This document shows, one piece after another, positions 8,433 to 16,760 of a DNA stretch of 64,000 nucleotides (positions are counted from its first letter, which is position 1; each line of letters starts with the position of its first letter). This DNA is from Candidatus Bathyarchaeota archaeon A05DMB-3 (GTDB lineage: Archaea; Thermoproteota; Bathyarchaeia; Bathyarchaeales; Bathycorpusculaceae). The translations under genes were made by a program, and so were the position numbers. The notes beneath the pieces are model-generated. The model ran no database searches, was not told the DNA's origin, and saw nothing but the letters and a program-made list of their open reading frames with translations. Where the stretch lies: contig JABFQN010000003.1 of NCBI GenBank assembly GCA_019685555.1, forward strand, positions 48,080 to 112,079, written 5' to 3'.

Positions 8433-9314
8433 CTAGCTTCTCTTTGGCTTTCTATAGCGATAACCTTTTCGCATATAGGCTCCGTAAAAAAGAACTGTTA
8501 AGGCGGAAATCCAAGCTGCAAGGTTTTGAAAAGCCAAATACTTGCCAGTTGGCGGCAAATCAGCCAAAGGCTTTGTTACCCTTCCAAGGGTCAAAACAAA
8601 GTCTCTAAAGCCCGGAGCAGCAGATATTAAGGCGTTGTTTATGGCAGAGCATATCCATCCAACTGGCGCCACGGCTTCTGCGAAATCTTTCAAAGCATTG
8701 TTTGTTGATTTCACAAATTCAAGCAGTGAAGGGTTGCCTTGATAAAGATTTGAAAAAGTTTGATAGATTAACCGTGGATAAGCCAAGACGGATGCTAAAA
8801 GAATTAATGTTGAAAAAACAAGCAGCAGTATTATGGCACTTTTTATTGTCACCCGCGCGGCGCTCACTTTATTCCAGATGTAGGCTATTCCCTTAACCTT
8901 AAGCATTCTGGACTTTATCTTTCCAAAAAAGTTTCTTACGGCATCCACCATTTTCGTCGTGAATTTTTCTCTCTTCCTTCTCTGGGGAAGTTTGGGCTTT
9001 TCTCTAAAAGCTTTTGGGGTTTTCACTGCCGTATATCTTGTTAGGCAAATCCAACTGAAGACAAGCGCCATCATGGTTGAGAGGGGAACCAGATGAAACA
9101 ACGGGCTCACACTAATAGTCGCTGTCCAGTCTGTGCCTGGAAACTGGATTTTCCATTGTAGGGGGTTCTCCTCTCTAACCCCCAGAGCGACAGCGTAGAC
9201 TACTATTGCATATTCAATTAAGGCAGCTGCTATGAGGAAGAGGATTAAGGCTGTTATCCCCTTAAGGGTAGTCCACCGAAATGTCAAACGTTTAGGAGAT
9301 GTTTGAGTTGACAA
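8433..9314 (-). CDS. Membrane protein with four helices and a basic loop, unknown function
   Basis: A 293-residue protein with hydrophobic segments near 18-44, 68-92, 156-183 and 258-282. Between the second and third is a strongly basic stretch (KPKLPQRRKREKF), predicted cytoplasmic. Both termini are basic. No enzymatic motif or known family was recognised. It ends 11 bases before the endonuclease IV-like gene and is probably cotranscribed with it and the moeA pair. Confidence 0.55.
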   Translation of the reverse strand: MSTQTSPKRLTFRWTTLKGITALILFLIAAALIEYAIVVYAVALGVREENPLQWKIQFPGTDWTATISVSPLFHLVPLSTMMALVFSWICLTRYTAVKTPKAFREKPKLPQRRKREKFTTKMVDAVRNFFGKIKSRMLKVKGIAYIWNKVSAARVTIKSAIILLLVFSTLILLASVLAYPRLIYQTFSNLYQGNPSLLEFVKSTNNALKDFAEAVAPVGWICSAINNALISAAPGFRDFVLTLGRVTKPLADLPPTGKYLAFQNLAAWISALTVLFYGAYMRKGYRYRKPKRS

Positions 9315-9407
9315 GCCATCACCGTTACGCTAGTGCCCTGAAAGTTTCTTCATGAATATGAGAATTCAAGTTAAAAAACATACTGTTGTGCCTTAAACTG
9401 TTACGTG

Positions 9408-9542
9408 TTACTGTAATGGGAATTCGTGCCCACATTTTGGACATTTGGCATATCCACATTGCACTGTTGATGGGCAACCTGAGCAAGCGAAAGCTCTGCC
9501 ATAGGATATGTCAAACGTGAAACCGCATTTTGGGCAGCGCAC
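9408..9542 (-). CDS. 44-residue double zinc-ribbon protein
   Basis: The minus strand reads GTG 9542 to TAA 9408, starting VRCPKCGFTFDISYGRAFAC and ending with CPKCGHEFPLQ. It has nine cysteines: a CPKCG knuckle at each end and C-x2-C plus CG in the middle, enough to bind two zinc ions or an iron-sulfur cluster. GTG is the only standard start in an open frame bounded upstream by TAA; GAGG lies very close to it. The pattern of paired CPKCG knuckles and the end at HEFPLQ make this a real gene rather than noise. Function unknown. Confidence 0.72.
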   Translation of the reverse strand: MRCPKCGFTFDISYGRAFACSGCPSTVQCGYAKCPKCGHEFPLQ

Positions 9543-9679
9543 CAGCCTCTTTGCTTTTGTGCTTTAAAACTTTTCGAGGAATCCGCTTTTTATGGAAAGT
9601 TTTAACAATAAAGAAATCTTATTAATAAGTTTGAAAAATTTAAAGAGGCTTACTGAGCGGTAGCTGGCATGGGGATTTA

Positions 9680-10663
9680 ATGCCAAAGTTGGAAAAATCT
9701 GAAAGGCTGGAGCTGTATAAGGAGCGGGATGTACAAATTTTTCTAGGCAAATTCTTAAGCAACGAAATAAGCGAGCTTAAACCCTCTTTTGACCCAAAAT
9801 TCGGCTATAGATACTTGGAAGTTGAAGAATTTTTAGGAGAAACTTCAAACGTTGAAGAATTTTTAAACAGGCTTTATGATGCTGGAATCCTTGAAAGAAG
9901 GCTCTACGACAAAATCCTATATTGCCCAAACTGTGGTTCGCAAAGTGTTTCCACCCATTATTGTTGCCCCTACTGCAAGTCCTTCAACATCCAGAAAGGC
10001 TCACTTATAGAACATGTTAAATGCGGTTACATGGATGTTGAGGAAAACTTTCGAAAGGGAGACAAACTTGTCTGTCCCAAATGCCGTGAAGAACTGAAAA
10101 AATTAGACGTAGATTATAGAAAGGCTGGGATATGGTGCACATGTCAAGACTGTGGAAAAAGCTTTGATATCCCCGTCCCTAGGCATTTCTGCAGAGATTG
10201 CCAAAACGAATTCACTTTTGAGGAAGTGGAAATAAAGGATGTTTACTCTTACACGCTTAACGAGGAAGTTAAGGGCGAAATAACTGCAGGATGGATTTTC
10301 GTCGCTCCGATAAAGGAGTTTCTTGTTGAAAGTGGATTTGAAGTTGAGGCTCCAGCCTTCCTTAAAGGAAAGTCTGGTGCAAACCACATGTTTGACATAG
10401 CCGCCTACAAAGGAAACTTGACGAAAAAAGTGACGGTTATGGATGTGGCAACAGCAACAGAAGACATAGTCTCAGAACAACCAGTAATCGCCCTCTTCGC
10501 AAAAATATACGACGTTTCACCAGAAAACGCCTACTTAATAGCCATTCCAAAACTAAACGAAAACGCAAAAAAGATGGCTGAACTCTACAACATTAAAGTG
10601 ATAGAAGCGAAAGACGCAAAAGAAGTGATGAAAGCTCTTAAGGAAAAAATGGCTAAAAAATAA
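9680..10663 (+). CDS. TackOD1-like zinc-ribbon protein with nuclease-like C-terminal domain
   Basis: A 327-residue protein in three parts. Residues 1-75 look helical and winged-helix-like. Residues 80-195 form a multi-zinc module (CPNCGS, CPYCKS, IEHVKCGYMDVEENF, CPKC, DVDYRKAG, CQDCGKSF, FCRDC) matching the thaumarchaeal output domain TackOD1. Residues 205-320 (GFEVEAP, HMFDIAAYKG, VTVMDVATA, NAYLIAIPKLNENAKKMAE, YNIKVIEAKD) resemble a restriction-endonuclease-like alpha/beta fold, with catalytic residues uncertain. It ends 18 bases from the convergent pilus operon. A role in signalling or DNA transactions is inference. Confidence 0.6.
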   Translation: MPKLEKSERLELYKERDVQIFLGKFLSNEISELKPSFDPKFGYRYLEVEEFLGETSNVEEFLNRLYDAGILERRLYDKILYCPNCGSQSVSTHYCCPYCKSFNIQKGSLIEHVKCGYMDVEENFRKGDKLVCPKCREELKKLDVDYRKAGIWCTCQDCGKSFDIPVPRHFCRDCQNEFTFEEVEIKDVYSYTLNEEVKGEITAGWIFVAPIKEFLVESGFEVEAPAFLKGKSGANHMFDIAAYKGNLTKKVTVMDVATATEDIVSEQPVIALFAKIYDVSPENAYLIAIPKLNENAKKMAELYNIKVIEAKDAKEVMKALKEKMAKK

Positions 10664-10681
10664 TCAGCAAAAGCCCATTTA

Positions 10682-12025
10682 TCATTCGCATGGCAAAACT
10701 GCAATATTCCCCCTCTCAGTTACAGCCTTAACTATGGAATTAGTTGTTGGCAAGTCTTTGTCAACTACAAAATACGTTACAGTTTCGCCGGCGTTAATGA
10801 AAATGTCTACAGAGTATCGTTTATGAAATGTTGAATTGTTCACCCATATAGAAACTATGTGCGCTGTCAACGCGCTTGTATTTCTTAATTTAAGAGTTAT
10901 TTTATTTTTATTGTAAAAGGTTTCACTGTAAATCTCTTCGTTCCCCCATGCTTCATGTGTAGGCTCTGGATCAACGCGTTTGCAAACAAAGATATAGTCA
11001 TAGAAGGTGTCTCTGCCTGTGCTGTCAGAGTCTCCGATGAGGTATAGTGGACCAGTGCTGTACGTGTAAGAAGCTGTTGTGTAGCTATTGGCGGTAAAAT
11101 CATAAAACGCTTGATAATTGGGCAAAATGGTTGCCTCGTAGATATGCCATGAAACTACATCTCCCGCAGATCCGGAGGGATATCCCCATCCAGTTCGTAT
11201 GATGGGATTGCCTGTTCCTTGATCGCTTATAAAGTAGAGGTTGCCGACGCGGATGCCGCTGTCAAAATCGCCGGAGGATTCTCCCTTCATTTTGAACTTT
11301 ACTGCGAAGGGAGCGGAGAAAGTTTGCAGTGTTTCCATCCAAAACTTTTGGTTTCCTCCGTTTCCTCTAAGTGTTCCTCCATTTTCTGCAGCGTCGTTAA
11401 TGTTTGTCCATTTGGTTGTGTCAATGGAGTCGTCATCGAAGTCGTCGAAGAAAATGAAGGTTGCATCTCCATTGCTTTCCGTTGCTGCATCCATTTCCCC
11501 GTAGTAAACATAAATTGTGGTTAAGCTTGGATTAGCTGGTATGTGTGGAACTTTAATCCAAAAAGTTGCGTTTACCCCGTCATAGACTGCTTCACGCCAG
11601 TAGGGTATGGGCTGCTCTAATCTGCTTGTGCTGTTGTACCATGTGAATCTTACATCGTCAAAGTCTGGCTGGCTAACATTTGTTGTGTAGTGGATGTTTC
11701 CTTCACTGTTTCCCGTGCCGTTTACAATCGTTATTTTTATTTGATAATCAGTTAAATCTCCAGCTGTGCTTCCGCTGATGTTGTGTTGGACACGGTAATT
11801 AAAGTTTGGATAATGCCAAGTGTGTAGGGTTGAAGATGCTTCTACTATTTCGATTTTTTCTTGCATTTTCTCCCAGTCTAATTGGTTCATCTGGTAGCTC
11901 CAGAGCACTACGTTTGCTGCTATGACTACAACTAGGATTAGGCTTAGCATTACGACTAGCACGTTGCTTATGCCGTGTTTGGCGTTTTTGAAGCGTTTAA
12001 GGTGCCTTATAATAGCCTCCAACAT
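10682..12025 (-). CDS. Large pilin-like protein with DUF2341 and LamG-like domains
   Basis: A 447-residue protein with a class III (type IV pilin) signal: a basic leader ending KNAKHG, then ISNVLVVMLSLILVVVIAAN as the pilin helix. The body contains a DUF2341-like region (TDYQIKITI, DDVRFTW, PIPYWRE, ATFWIKVPHIPA, IYVYYG) and a concanavalin/LamG-like region (FFDDFDDDSIDTTKWTN onward). It is far larger than a structural pilin, so a minor tip adhesin is likely. ATG 12025 has GGGGG five bases upstream and overlaps the preceding pilin by 29 bases. The stop is TGA followed at once by TAA. Confidence 0.78.
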   Translation of the reverse strand: MLEAIIRHLKRFKNAKHGISNVLVVMLSLILVVVIAANVVLWSYQMNQLDWEKMQEKIEIVEASSTLHTWHYPNFNYRVQHNISGSTAGDLTDYQIKITIVNGTGNSEGNIHYTTNVSQPDFDDVRFTWYNSTSRLEQPIPYWREAVYDGVNATFWIKVPHIPANPSLTTIYVYYGEMDAATESNGDATFIFFDDFDDDSIDTTKWTNINDAAENGGTLRGNGGNQKFWMETLQTFSAPFAVKFKMKGESSGDFDSGIRVGNLYFISDQGTGNPIIRTGWGYPSGSAGDVVSWHIYEATILPNYQAFYDFTANSYTTASYTYSTGPLYLIGDSDSTGRDTFYDYIFVCKRVDPEPTHEAWGNEEIYSETFYNKNKITLKLRNTSALTAHIVSIWVNNSTFHKRYSVDIFINAGETVTYFVVDKDLPTTNSIVKAVTERGNIAVLPCE

Positions 12026-12416
12026 GAGTCCCCCTTGATGTTACAATGTCCACGTGGTATAGGCTGTTTGGTGTCCAAGGGTAAGTGATGTTAAGCCATC
12101 CATGCTCCTCCAGCCCTAAACTAAGCTTTAGCGAATACTGACGGGTGTGGTTTATGTAGACTGTTGAAACGGTTATGGGAACTTTGCCGATGTTGCGTAT
12201 GTAAACGCTTATGCGGTTAACGCCGGTTGCGTTGTTGAACCAAACGTCTTCTATCATTAGGCGTTCGCCCATGGTTTCCCTAAGGTTTGTTGTTATGACG
12301 TAAGTGGCTGTGGCAGCTATGGACATGGCGGCTACTGCCACAATCATGAGCAGAAGATTGCTTAACACCGGGGTTATAGCCCGTTTATCCGCAAAAATCC
12401 TCAAAATCCCTTGCAT
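11997..12416 (-). CDS. Archaeal type IV pilin
   Basis: A 139-residue pilin. The leader ends in DKRA and is followed by ITPVLSNLLLMIVAVAAMSI, the archaeal pilin N-terminal helix (compare the KRAVSPVIG pattern of the family). The rest is a short beta-rich head with NATGVNRISVYIRNIGKVPI. Cleavage after the Ala by a prepilin peptidase is expected, but no peptidase is encoded in the window. A strong GGAGG precedes the ATG. It probably forms the pilus shaft, with the next gene as minor subunit. Confidence 0.8.
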   Translation of the reverse strand: MQGILRIFADKRAITPVLSNLLLMIVAVAAMSIAATATYVITTNLRETMGERLMIEDVWFNNATGVNRISVYIRNIGKVPITVSTVYINHTRQYSLKLSLGLEEHGWLNITYPWTPNSLYHVDIVTSRGTHVGGYYKAP

Positions 12417-12429
12417 TGCATCCGCCTCC

Positions 12430-13251
12430 TCATAGGAAAAGTTTTAGGGCTATGTAGCCGCAGACCATTAGCACTAGGCTGTGCTTCAATCCAGCGTTTA
12501 CAGTTCCTTCGCCCATTTTTCCAGTCACCAAACCGCCAAAAAAGGCTTGGATGGCTGTCATGTGGAAGAATATGCGCTTAACCTCTTCAGGCGCCATTAC
12601 CGCTGCGCCGAGGAGCGGCAGGCCTTGTATGTCTACGAAGAAGGATTTGAAGAGCAGTATTATGGTGAATATGAAGACGAAGAATGCCACGTAAATTATT
12701 GCGATATATGGGCGGGTCTGGTTTCTCCGCTCTTTATGAAGCAGCAGTGTTGACTGGACAAACTTGCCCATGGGGTCGAAAACCTTCTCCAGGTGTCCTC
12801 CAGAACGGTTAGCTTCAATTATCAATGGAACGGTTCTCTGCACCAGAACAGTGTTTACGCGTTTACTAAAAGCCAACAAAGCCTCTTCAAGAGTCATGCC
12901 CCAAGAAATTTGAGCGTTCATTTTCCGCAATTCAGTTGTCAAAGGTCCATAATCTCTTTTAGCGGCTTCTTCCAGTGCGCGGGGCAACGTCATTCCAGTT
13001 TCTTGAGCTTGAACTATACTTCTGAAAAGGTCTGGTAAATGCTCGTCTACAGCTCTTTTCCACCTGTAATCAATGTAGTTGAGGACTGTTGGAGGGGCGA
13101 AGGCGGCTATAACCGCAAAGAACACAAACTCATCGAAGGTTGCGGTTCCATAAGTTGCGAAAAAGCCGAAGACTGTTATGGCTGTGGCTAACGCAGCCGA
13201 CGCAACCCATGTGATTTGCTTAATAGTTTTTTCTATTTTTGGCATTGCCAC
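12430..13251 (-). CDS. Pilus assembly membrane platform, T2SF domain (TadC-like)
   Basis: A 273-residue protein with a type II secretion F domain. Two N-terminal helices (about 14-32 and 38-55) precede a cytoplasmic four-helix bundle (DLFRSIVQAQETGMTLPRAL, WGMTLEEALLAF), and helices near 185-205, 210-225 and 255-272 follow. It pairs with the upstream T2SF gene as the inner-membrane platform on which the ATPase acts. GTG 13251 follows the preceding stop directly; ATG 13245 is an alternative. Confidence 0.82.
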   Translation of the reverse strand: MAMPKIEKTIKQITWVASAALATAITVFGFFATYGTATFDEFVFFAVIAAFAPPTVLNYIDYRWKRAVDEHLPDLFRSIVQAQETGMTLPRALEEAAKRDYGPLTTELRKMNAQISWGMTLEEALLAFSKRVNTVLVQRTVPLIIEANRSGGHLEKVFDPMGKFVQSTLLLHKERRNQTRPYIAIIYVAFFVFIFTIILLFKSFFVDIQGLPLLGAAVMAPEEVKRIFFHMTAIQAFFGGLVTGKMGEGTVNAGLKHSLVLMVCGYIALKLFL

Positions 13252-14268
13252 CTACCATTTTGGCGAAACAGCGTCTAAGATTATGAGGAACATTATAGAG
13301 CCTACAGGGATGCCAATGTAGGTGATGATGTTGAGCAATAGGTCTGGACTTAAAAGCCCTAAATCGCCGCCGCCCATCATAGCCATGACAGCAAGCATTA
13401 TGATGAGAAGCAGCGGTCCAGTCACCAGCAGTGCCACATAGAACTCTGAAAGGATGGACAGCGTGTCTGAGAACTTGCGGAGGCTTATCCTCTTCAGTTT
13501 CATATGCTGCCTAGATCTTTCCCTTAAATAGGCGGCTAGGCTGCTTCCAGAATGTATGGTTGATATGAAGCCTTCCAGCATTTCACGGAACATTTCTGAA
13601 GGTGTACGCTTCGAGTTGCGCTCCAAGGCGGAAATGATGTCTAAACCAAAAAGGTTCACGTCTCTAATGATGCTTTTTGCTTCAGCGGAAATGGTTAACG
13701 GTATAGGAATATTTGACAATGAGTGGAAAATTTTCTCCGGCGAAACTCCAGCACTTGCCAAAATCGCCATGTAACCAGTCGTAAAAGCCAATTCATCTTC
13801 CAAATCCCGTTTAAGCTTGTCAGCGCGGTAAACTGGATAAACGTAAAACCCGAGAACTGAAAAGGCTACTGTGAAGAGGCTTCCGCCAAAGCCGAATAAG
13901 ACAGCGGGGAAAACAGGTATGTTGAAGGCGAAAACCAGCAAACACGGTATGGAAACAAGTGTTACAATCGATATTAGAATAGTTAGGAAAACTGTTAGGC
14001 TAATGTAAACTCTAAAGTTTGTTTTAAGTCCAGCCCTCTGCAGATGCAAGTCCAAATCTTGGAAAAGGGGCAAAACGCGGCTGATTTTTCCGCCTATAAG
14101 CCTATAAGCAAGAGACTGAGGGCTGCCAATTCTAAACTTGGAACTGCCGCTGCCTCCTTCTTTTCTGGATGCCTTTTCTGAGCAGATTTTTGAACGAAAA
14201 TGGCTTAATCGCGAAAGTAAGCCTTTATAGATTCTCTTGAAGATTTCGAAAAGTTCCTCTCTTTTCAT
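13252..14268 (-). CDS. Pilus assembly membrane platform, T2SF domain (TadB-like)
   Basis: A 338-residue second T2SF protein. A basic N-terminal region of about 75 residues leads to helices at about 85-110 and 115-145, then a cytoplasmic bundle (DLEDELAFTTGYMAILASAGVSPEKIF, SSLAAYLRERSRQH) and C-terminal helices. Its ATG overlaps the ATPase stop as ATGA. Two separate F-type proteins are typical of archaeal Tad-like pili, unlike archaella, which have one FlaJ. Confidence 0.82.
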   Translation of the reverse strand: MKREELFEIFKRIYKGLLSRLSHFRSKICSEKASRKEGGSGSSKFRIGSPQSLAYRLIGGKISRVLPLFQDLDLHLQRAGLKTNFRVYISLTVFLTILISIVTLVSIPCLLVFAFNIPVFPAVLFGFGGSLFTVAFSVLGFYVYPVYRADKLKRDLEDELAFTTGYMAILASAGVSPEKIFHSLSNIPIPLTISAEAKSIIRDVNLFGLDIISALERNSKRTPSEMFREMLEGFISTIHSGSSLAAYLRERSRQHMKLKRISLRKFSDTLSILSEFYVALLVTGPLLLIIMLAVMAMMGGGDLGLLSPDLLLNIITYIGIPVGSIMFLIILDAVSPKW

Positions 14269-15821
14269 TTTAATTCTATCCTTGCCCTTTGGAAAACCCG
14301 TGCTGGGTTAGCATAATATTCGCGAATTACATTTGCCACTTCTGTATATCGGCGAATGCCCTTTCGAACCATCCATTCCAGAACAGTCTTTCTGCGCTGA
14401 AGTTCACGTCTAACGTTTTCCTCGCTTATATCCTGCTTTTTCATATGCTCTTCTAAGAGGCTGCTGTGGTTTAGAAACTCGAATTTGTCGCTTTTTGGTT
14501 TCCAGCGGAAAACCTCTTCTGTCATGAGTTTTCTTGTTTTTGTGTCAAGTCCCACAACCTCTGTTGCTGTTAGAGTTCTTCTAGCTGGTTTTCCCTCGAT
14601 TTCCGTTCTCGCCATCACCATTATTAGGTCAATCATGGCTATGAGGGGTTTTGGAATATTCATTGGTTCAGATTCAAGACGGTTTGTTACGGCTTCAACG
14701 GATTCTGCATGGATGGTGCACATTCCCAGATGCCCCGTCGCCATGGCTTGGAAAAGTGTGTAAGCTTCTTCTCCACGGATTTCCCCAACAATTATGTAGT
14801 CTGGTCTCTGCCTTACAGCCGCCTTTAAGAGGTCGAAGAGGGTTATGGCGCTTCTTCTGTCTTCATGTCCAAAGCCTAACCTAACAACTGATGGAATCCA
14901 GTTTTCATGGGGAAGGTTAAGCTCCTGCGTGTCTTCAACACTTACTATTTTCATTTCAGGCTTTATGAACATGGATAGGCAGTTCAGCATGGTGGTTTTT
15001 CCAGCGGCTATGCCGCCGGCAACAAGCACTGATGCACGGTTCTCTATAATGTACCAGAGGTATGCAGCCATTTCCGATGAAAGCGTGTTAAAAGCTATGA
15101 GGTCTGAAATTGTTAAGGGGTCAACCCTGAAACGGCGGACAGTGAATGTTGAGCCCCTTCTGGTTACCTCGTTTCCATAGGTAAGTTGTATGCGGCTTCC
15201 ATCTGGCAATGAAGCGTCCAAAATCGGAGAGGCTATTGAAATGTTTTTACCCGCCAAGTATGCCAAGCGGACTATGAAGGAGTTTAATTCCGCCTCATCT
15301 TTGAAGATTATGTTTGTTGGAAGGGATTCATAAGACCTATGCCAAACATATATGGGTATGTTTACGCCGTCAGCTGAAACATCCTCAATAAGATGGTCTT
15401 TCATCAGCGGGTCTATTTTTCCATAACCCACGAAATCCCTTACAATGTAGTATAGAAGCTTGTCAATGGATTCTGGCGGGATTTTTATGTGATATTTTTT
15501 AATTATCTGCCTTGCCTTTTCTTTAAGGTACTGTTCAGCCTTTTCCTTGGTTTCTATGTCTTTTAAATTTATGTCGATTTCTTCCATTAGCAAGCTTTTA
15601 ATCTCTTTGAGGCGTTCTTCTTCCTCTTTTTGCAGTGTGGGCTCTATAACTTCGTAGCGGGTTTTCTGGTTTTCTGGGTCTTTCACTATTGCTGCGTAAG
15701 CGTAGGGCTCCTGTATTGGGTAAACTTCTCTGAAGACAGCTGTTTTTCTTCCTTTTTCTTCGATTATTACTCCGAATTCTGTTTTTTCTGCGGTTTTTGC
15801 TGTTTTTGGAGTTTTTGGCAT
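14265..15821 (-). CDS. Type II/IV secretion ATPase (TadA/GspE family) of the pilus system
   Basis: A 518-residue hexameric motor ATPase. The C-terminal half shows Walker A VAGGIAAGKTT near 270, an Asp box (SVEDTQEL), Walker B (YIIVGEIRGEEAY) and the His box (MATGHLGMCTIHAES). The N-terminal domain (about 85-250) includes DGSRIQLTYG. It powers pilin polymerisation at the membrane platform encoded by the next two genes. It is first in the operon, with 181 A+T-rich bases upstream before eL41. A leading AKTAEKTEF stretch is low-complexity. Confidence 0.88.
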   Translation of the reverse strand: MPKTPKTAKTAEKTEFGVIIEEKGRKTAVFREVYPIQEPYAYAAIVKDPENQKTRYEVIEPTLQKEEEERLKEIKSLLMEEIDINLKDIETKEKAEQYLKEKARQIIKKYHIKIPPESIDKLLYYIVRDFVGYGKIDPLMKDHLIEDVSADGVNIPIYVWHRSYESLPTNIIFKDEAELNSFIVRLAYLAGKNISIASPILDASLPDGSRIQLTYGNEVTRRGSTFTVRRFRVDPLTISDLIAFNTLSSEMAAYLWYIIENRASVLVAGGIAAGKTTMLNCLSMFIKPEMKIVSVEDTQELNLPHENWIPSVVRLGFGHEDRRSAITLFDLLKAAVRQRPDYIIVGEIRGEEAYTLFQAMATGHLGMCTIHAESVEAVTNRLESEPMNIPKPLIAMIDLIMVMARTEIEGKPARRTLTATEVVGLDTKTRKLMTEEVFRWKPKSDKFEFLNHSSLLEEHMKKQDISEENVRRELQRRKTVLEWMVRKGIRRYTEVANVIREYYANPARVFQRARIELK

Positions 15822-16002
15822 TTGTTTTCCCTTTTGTGTTTGGAGTCTGGGCTGGTTTTCTGAATAATTATACTATCGTAAGTCTTAATAAGCTATATGC
15901 ACGTCCAATCTTTAACACGCTTAAAAACACAGCATCAACAATCAAACGCGCCGAATTCTGCTAAAAAGCTAAAAGTGTAAAGAAAACACGATACAAAAAT
16001 GG

Positions 16003-16089
16003 TTACTTATATCTTGCCCTTCTTTTCTGCCTCTTCTTTTTCTGCCTTCGCATCTTTTTCTTTTTCCACTTCGCCCGGATTTCTTTCAC
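16003..16089 (-). CDS. rpl41e: Ribosomal protein eL41
   Basis: A 28-codon minus-strand ORF from GTG 16089 to TAA 16003. It contains IRAKWKKKKMRRQKKK followed by RQKRRARYK, which matches the tiny, almost wholly basic ribosomal protein L41e (family pattern M-R-A-K-W-R-K-K-R-M-R-R). It begins 15 bases after the hxlB stop, so it is probably cotranscribed. GGAG is one base before GTG and ten before the ATC codon that aligns with the usual initiating Met, so the real start is uncertain. Its size makes it invisible to most gene callers. Confidence 0.75.
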   Translation of the reverse strand: MKEIRAKWKKKKMRRQKKKRQKRRARYK

Positions 16090-16104
16090 GCTCCGGAAAT
16101 TTGC

Positions 16105-16704
16105 CTATTCTATTGTTGCATGTCTGCGCCTTAAGTCTTCTTCTGTTGTGCCCATCCTATGCATTAGTTCCACGATTAACCCGTCTAGGAAAACCATGCA
16201 GTTGTTTTCAAATATGCTTCCCAAGGGGGTTAAGGGTTCCTTTTCACCCATAAGCTGCCTAGCCAAATAGTCTTCCTCTCTGGGCCATCCAGCCTTTGTT
16301 CTTCCCTTTATTGTGACGATTAGGTCGGCTATCTGTCCAAGCGGGGATTCTGGGAAGGAGGTTATTGCGATGACTGTGGCGCCTATATCCTTTGCTGCGG
16401 CACTCGCTGTCAAAATCATTTTTGTTGCTCCAGTTCCAGAAATAGCTATTAGGAGGTCTCCTTTTTCCGCTGCTGGTGTTATTGTTTCCCCTAGAAAGTA
16501 GACATTGAAGCCCAAATTCATTAAGCGTAGGGCGAAAGCTCTGCCCACGAACCCGCTTCTTCCCATGCCTACAACAAAGATTTTCTTGTCTTTTGCTCCT
16601 AAAAGCAGTTGGATTAAGCGTTCCACCTCGTTTGGGTTGAGCTCTTCAATGGAGCTCTTGATTCCTGAAATGATTTCTTCCGCCGCAGCCTTCAACCATT
16701 TCAA
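16105..16704 (-). CDS. hxlB: 6-phospho-3-hexuloisomerase, SIS domain
   Basis: A 199-residue single SIS domain. VVGMGRSGFVGRAFALRLMNLG and AISGTGATKMI are the phosphosugar-binding strands, and MHRMGTTEEDLRRRHATIE is the characteristic PHI C-terminus. It interconverts 3-hexulose-6-phosphate and fructose-6-phosphate. Archaea lacking the oxidative pentose pathway use this with HxlA (not in the window) in reverse to make ribulose-5-phosphate and formaldehyde. It lies 56 bases downstream of ecfT. Confidence 0.9.
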   Translation of the reverse strand: MKWLKAAAEEIISGIKSSIEELNPNEVERLIQLLLGAKDKKIFVVGMGRSGFVGRAFALRLMNLGFNVYFLGETITPAAEKGDLLIAISGTGATKMILTASAAAKDIGATVIAITSFPESPLGQIADLIVTIKGRTKAGWPREEDYLARQLMGEKEPLTPLGSIFENNCMVFLDGLIVELMHRMGTTEEDLRRRHATIE

Positions 16705-16760
16705 GTTTTCCAGGCTCCGAGAAACCCTTTACACCAAGGTCTATGTTAAAAGTCTTACGG

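Noticed and set aside
9618..9629. CTTATTAATAAG palindrome upstream of the TackOD1-like gene
   Set aside because: Twelve A+T-rich bases are expected by chance, and position relative to a TATA box gives no clear operator logic.
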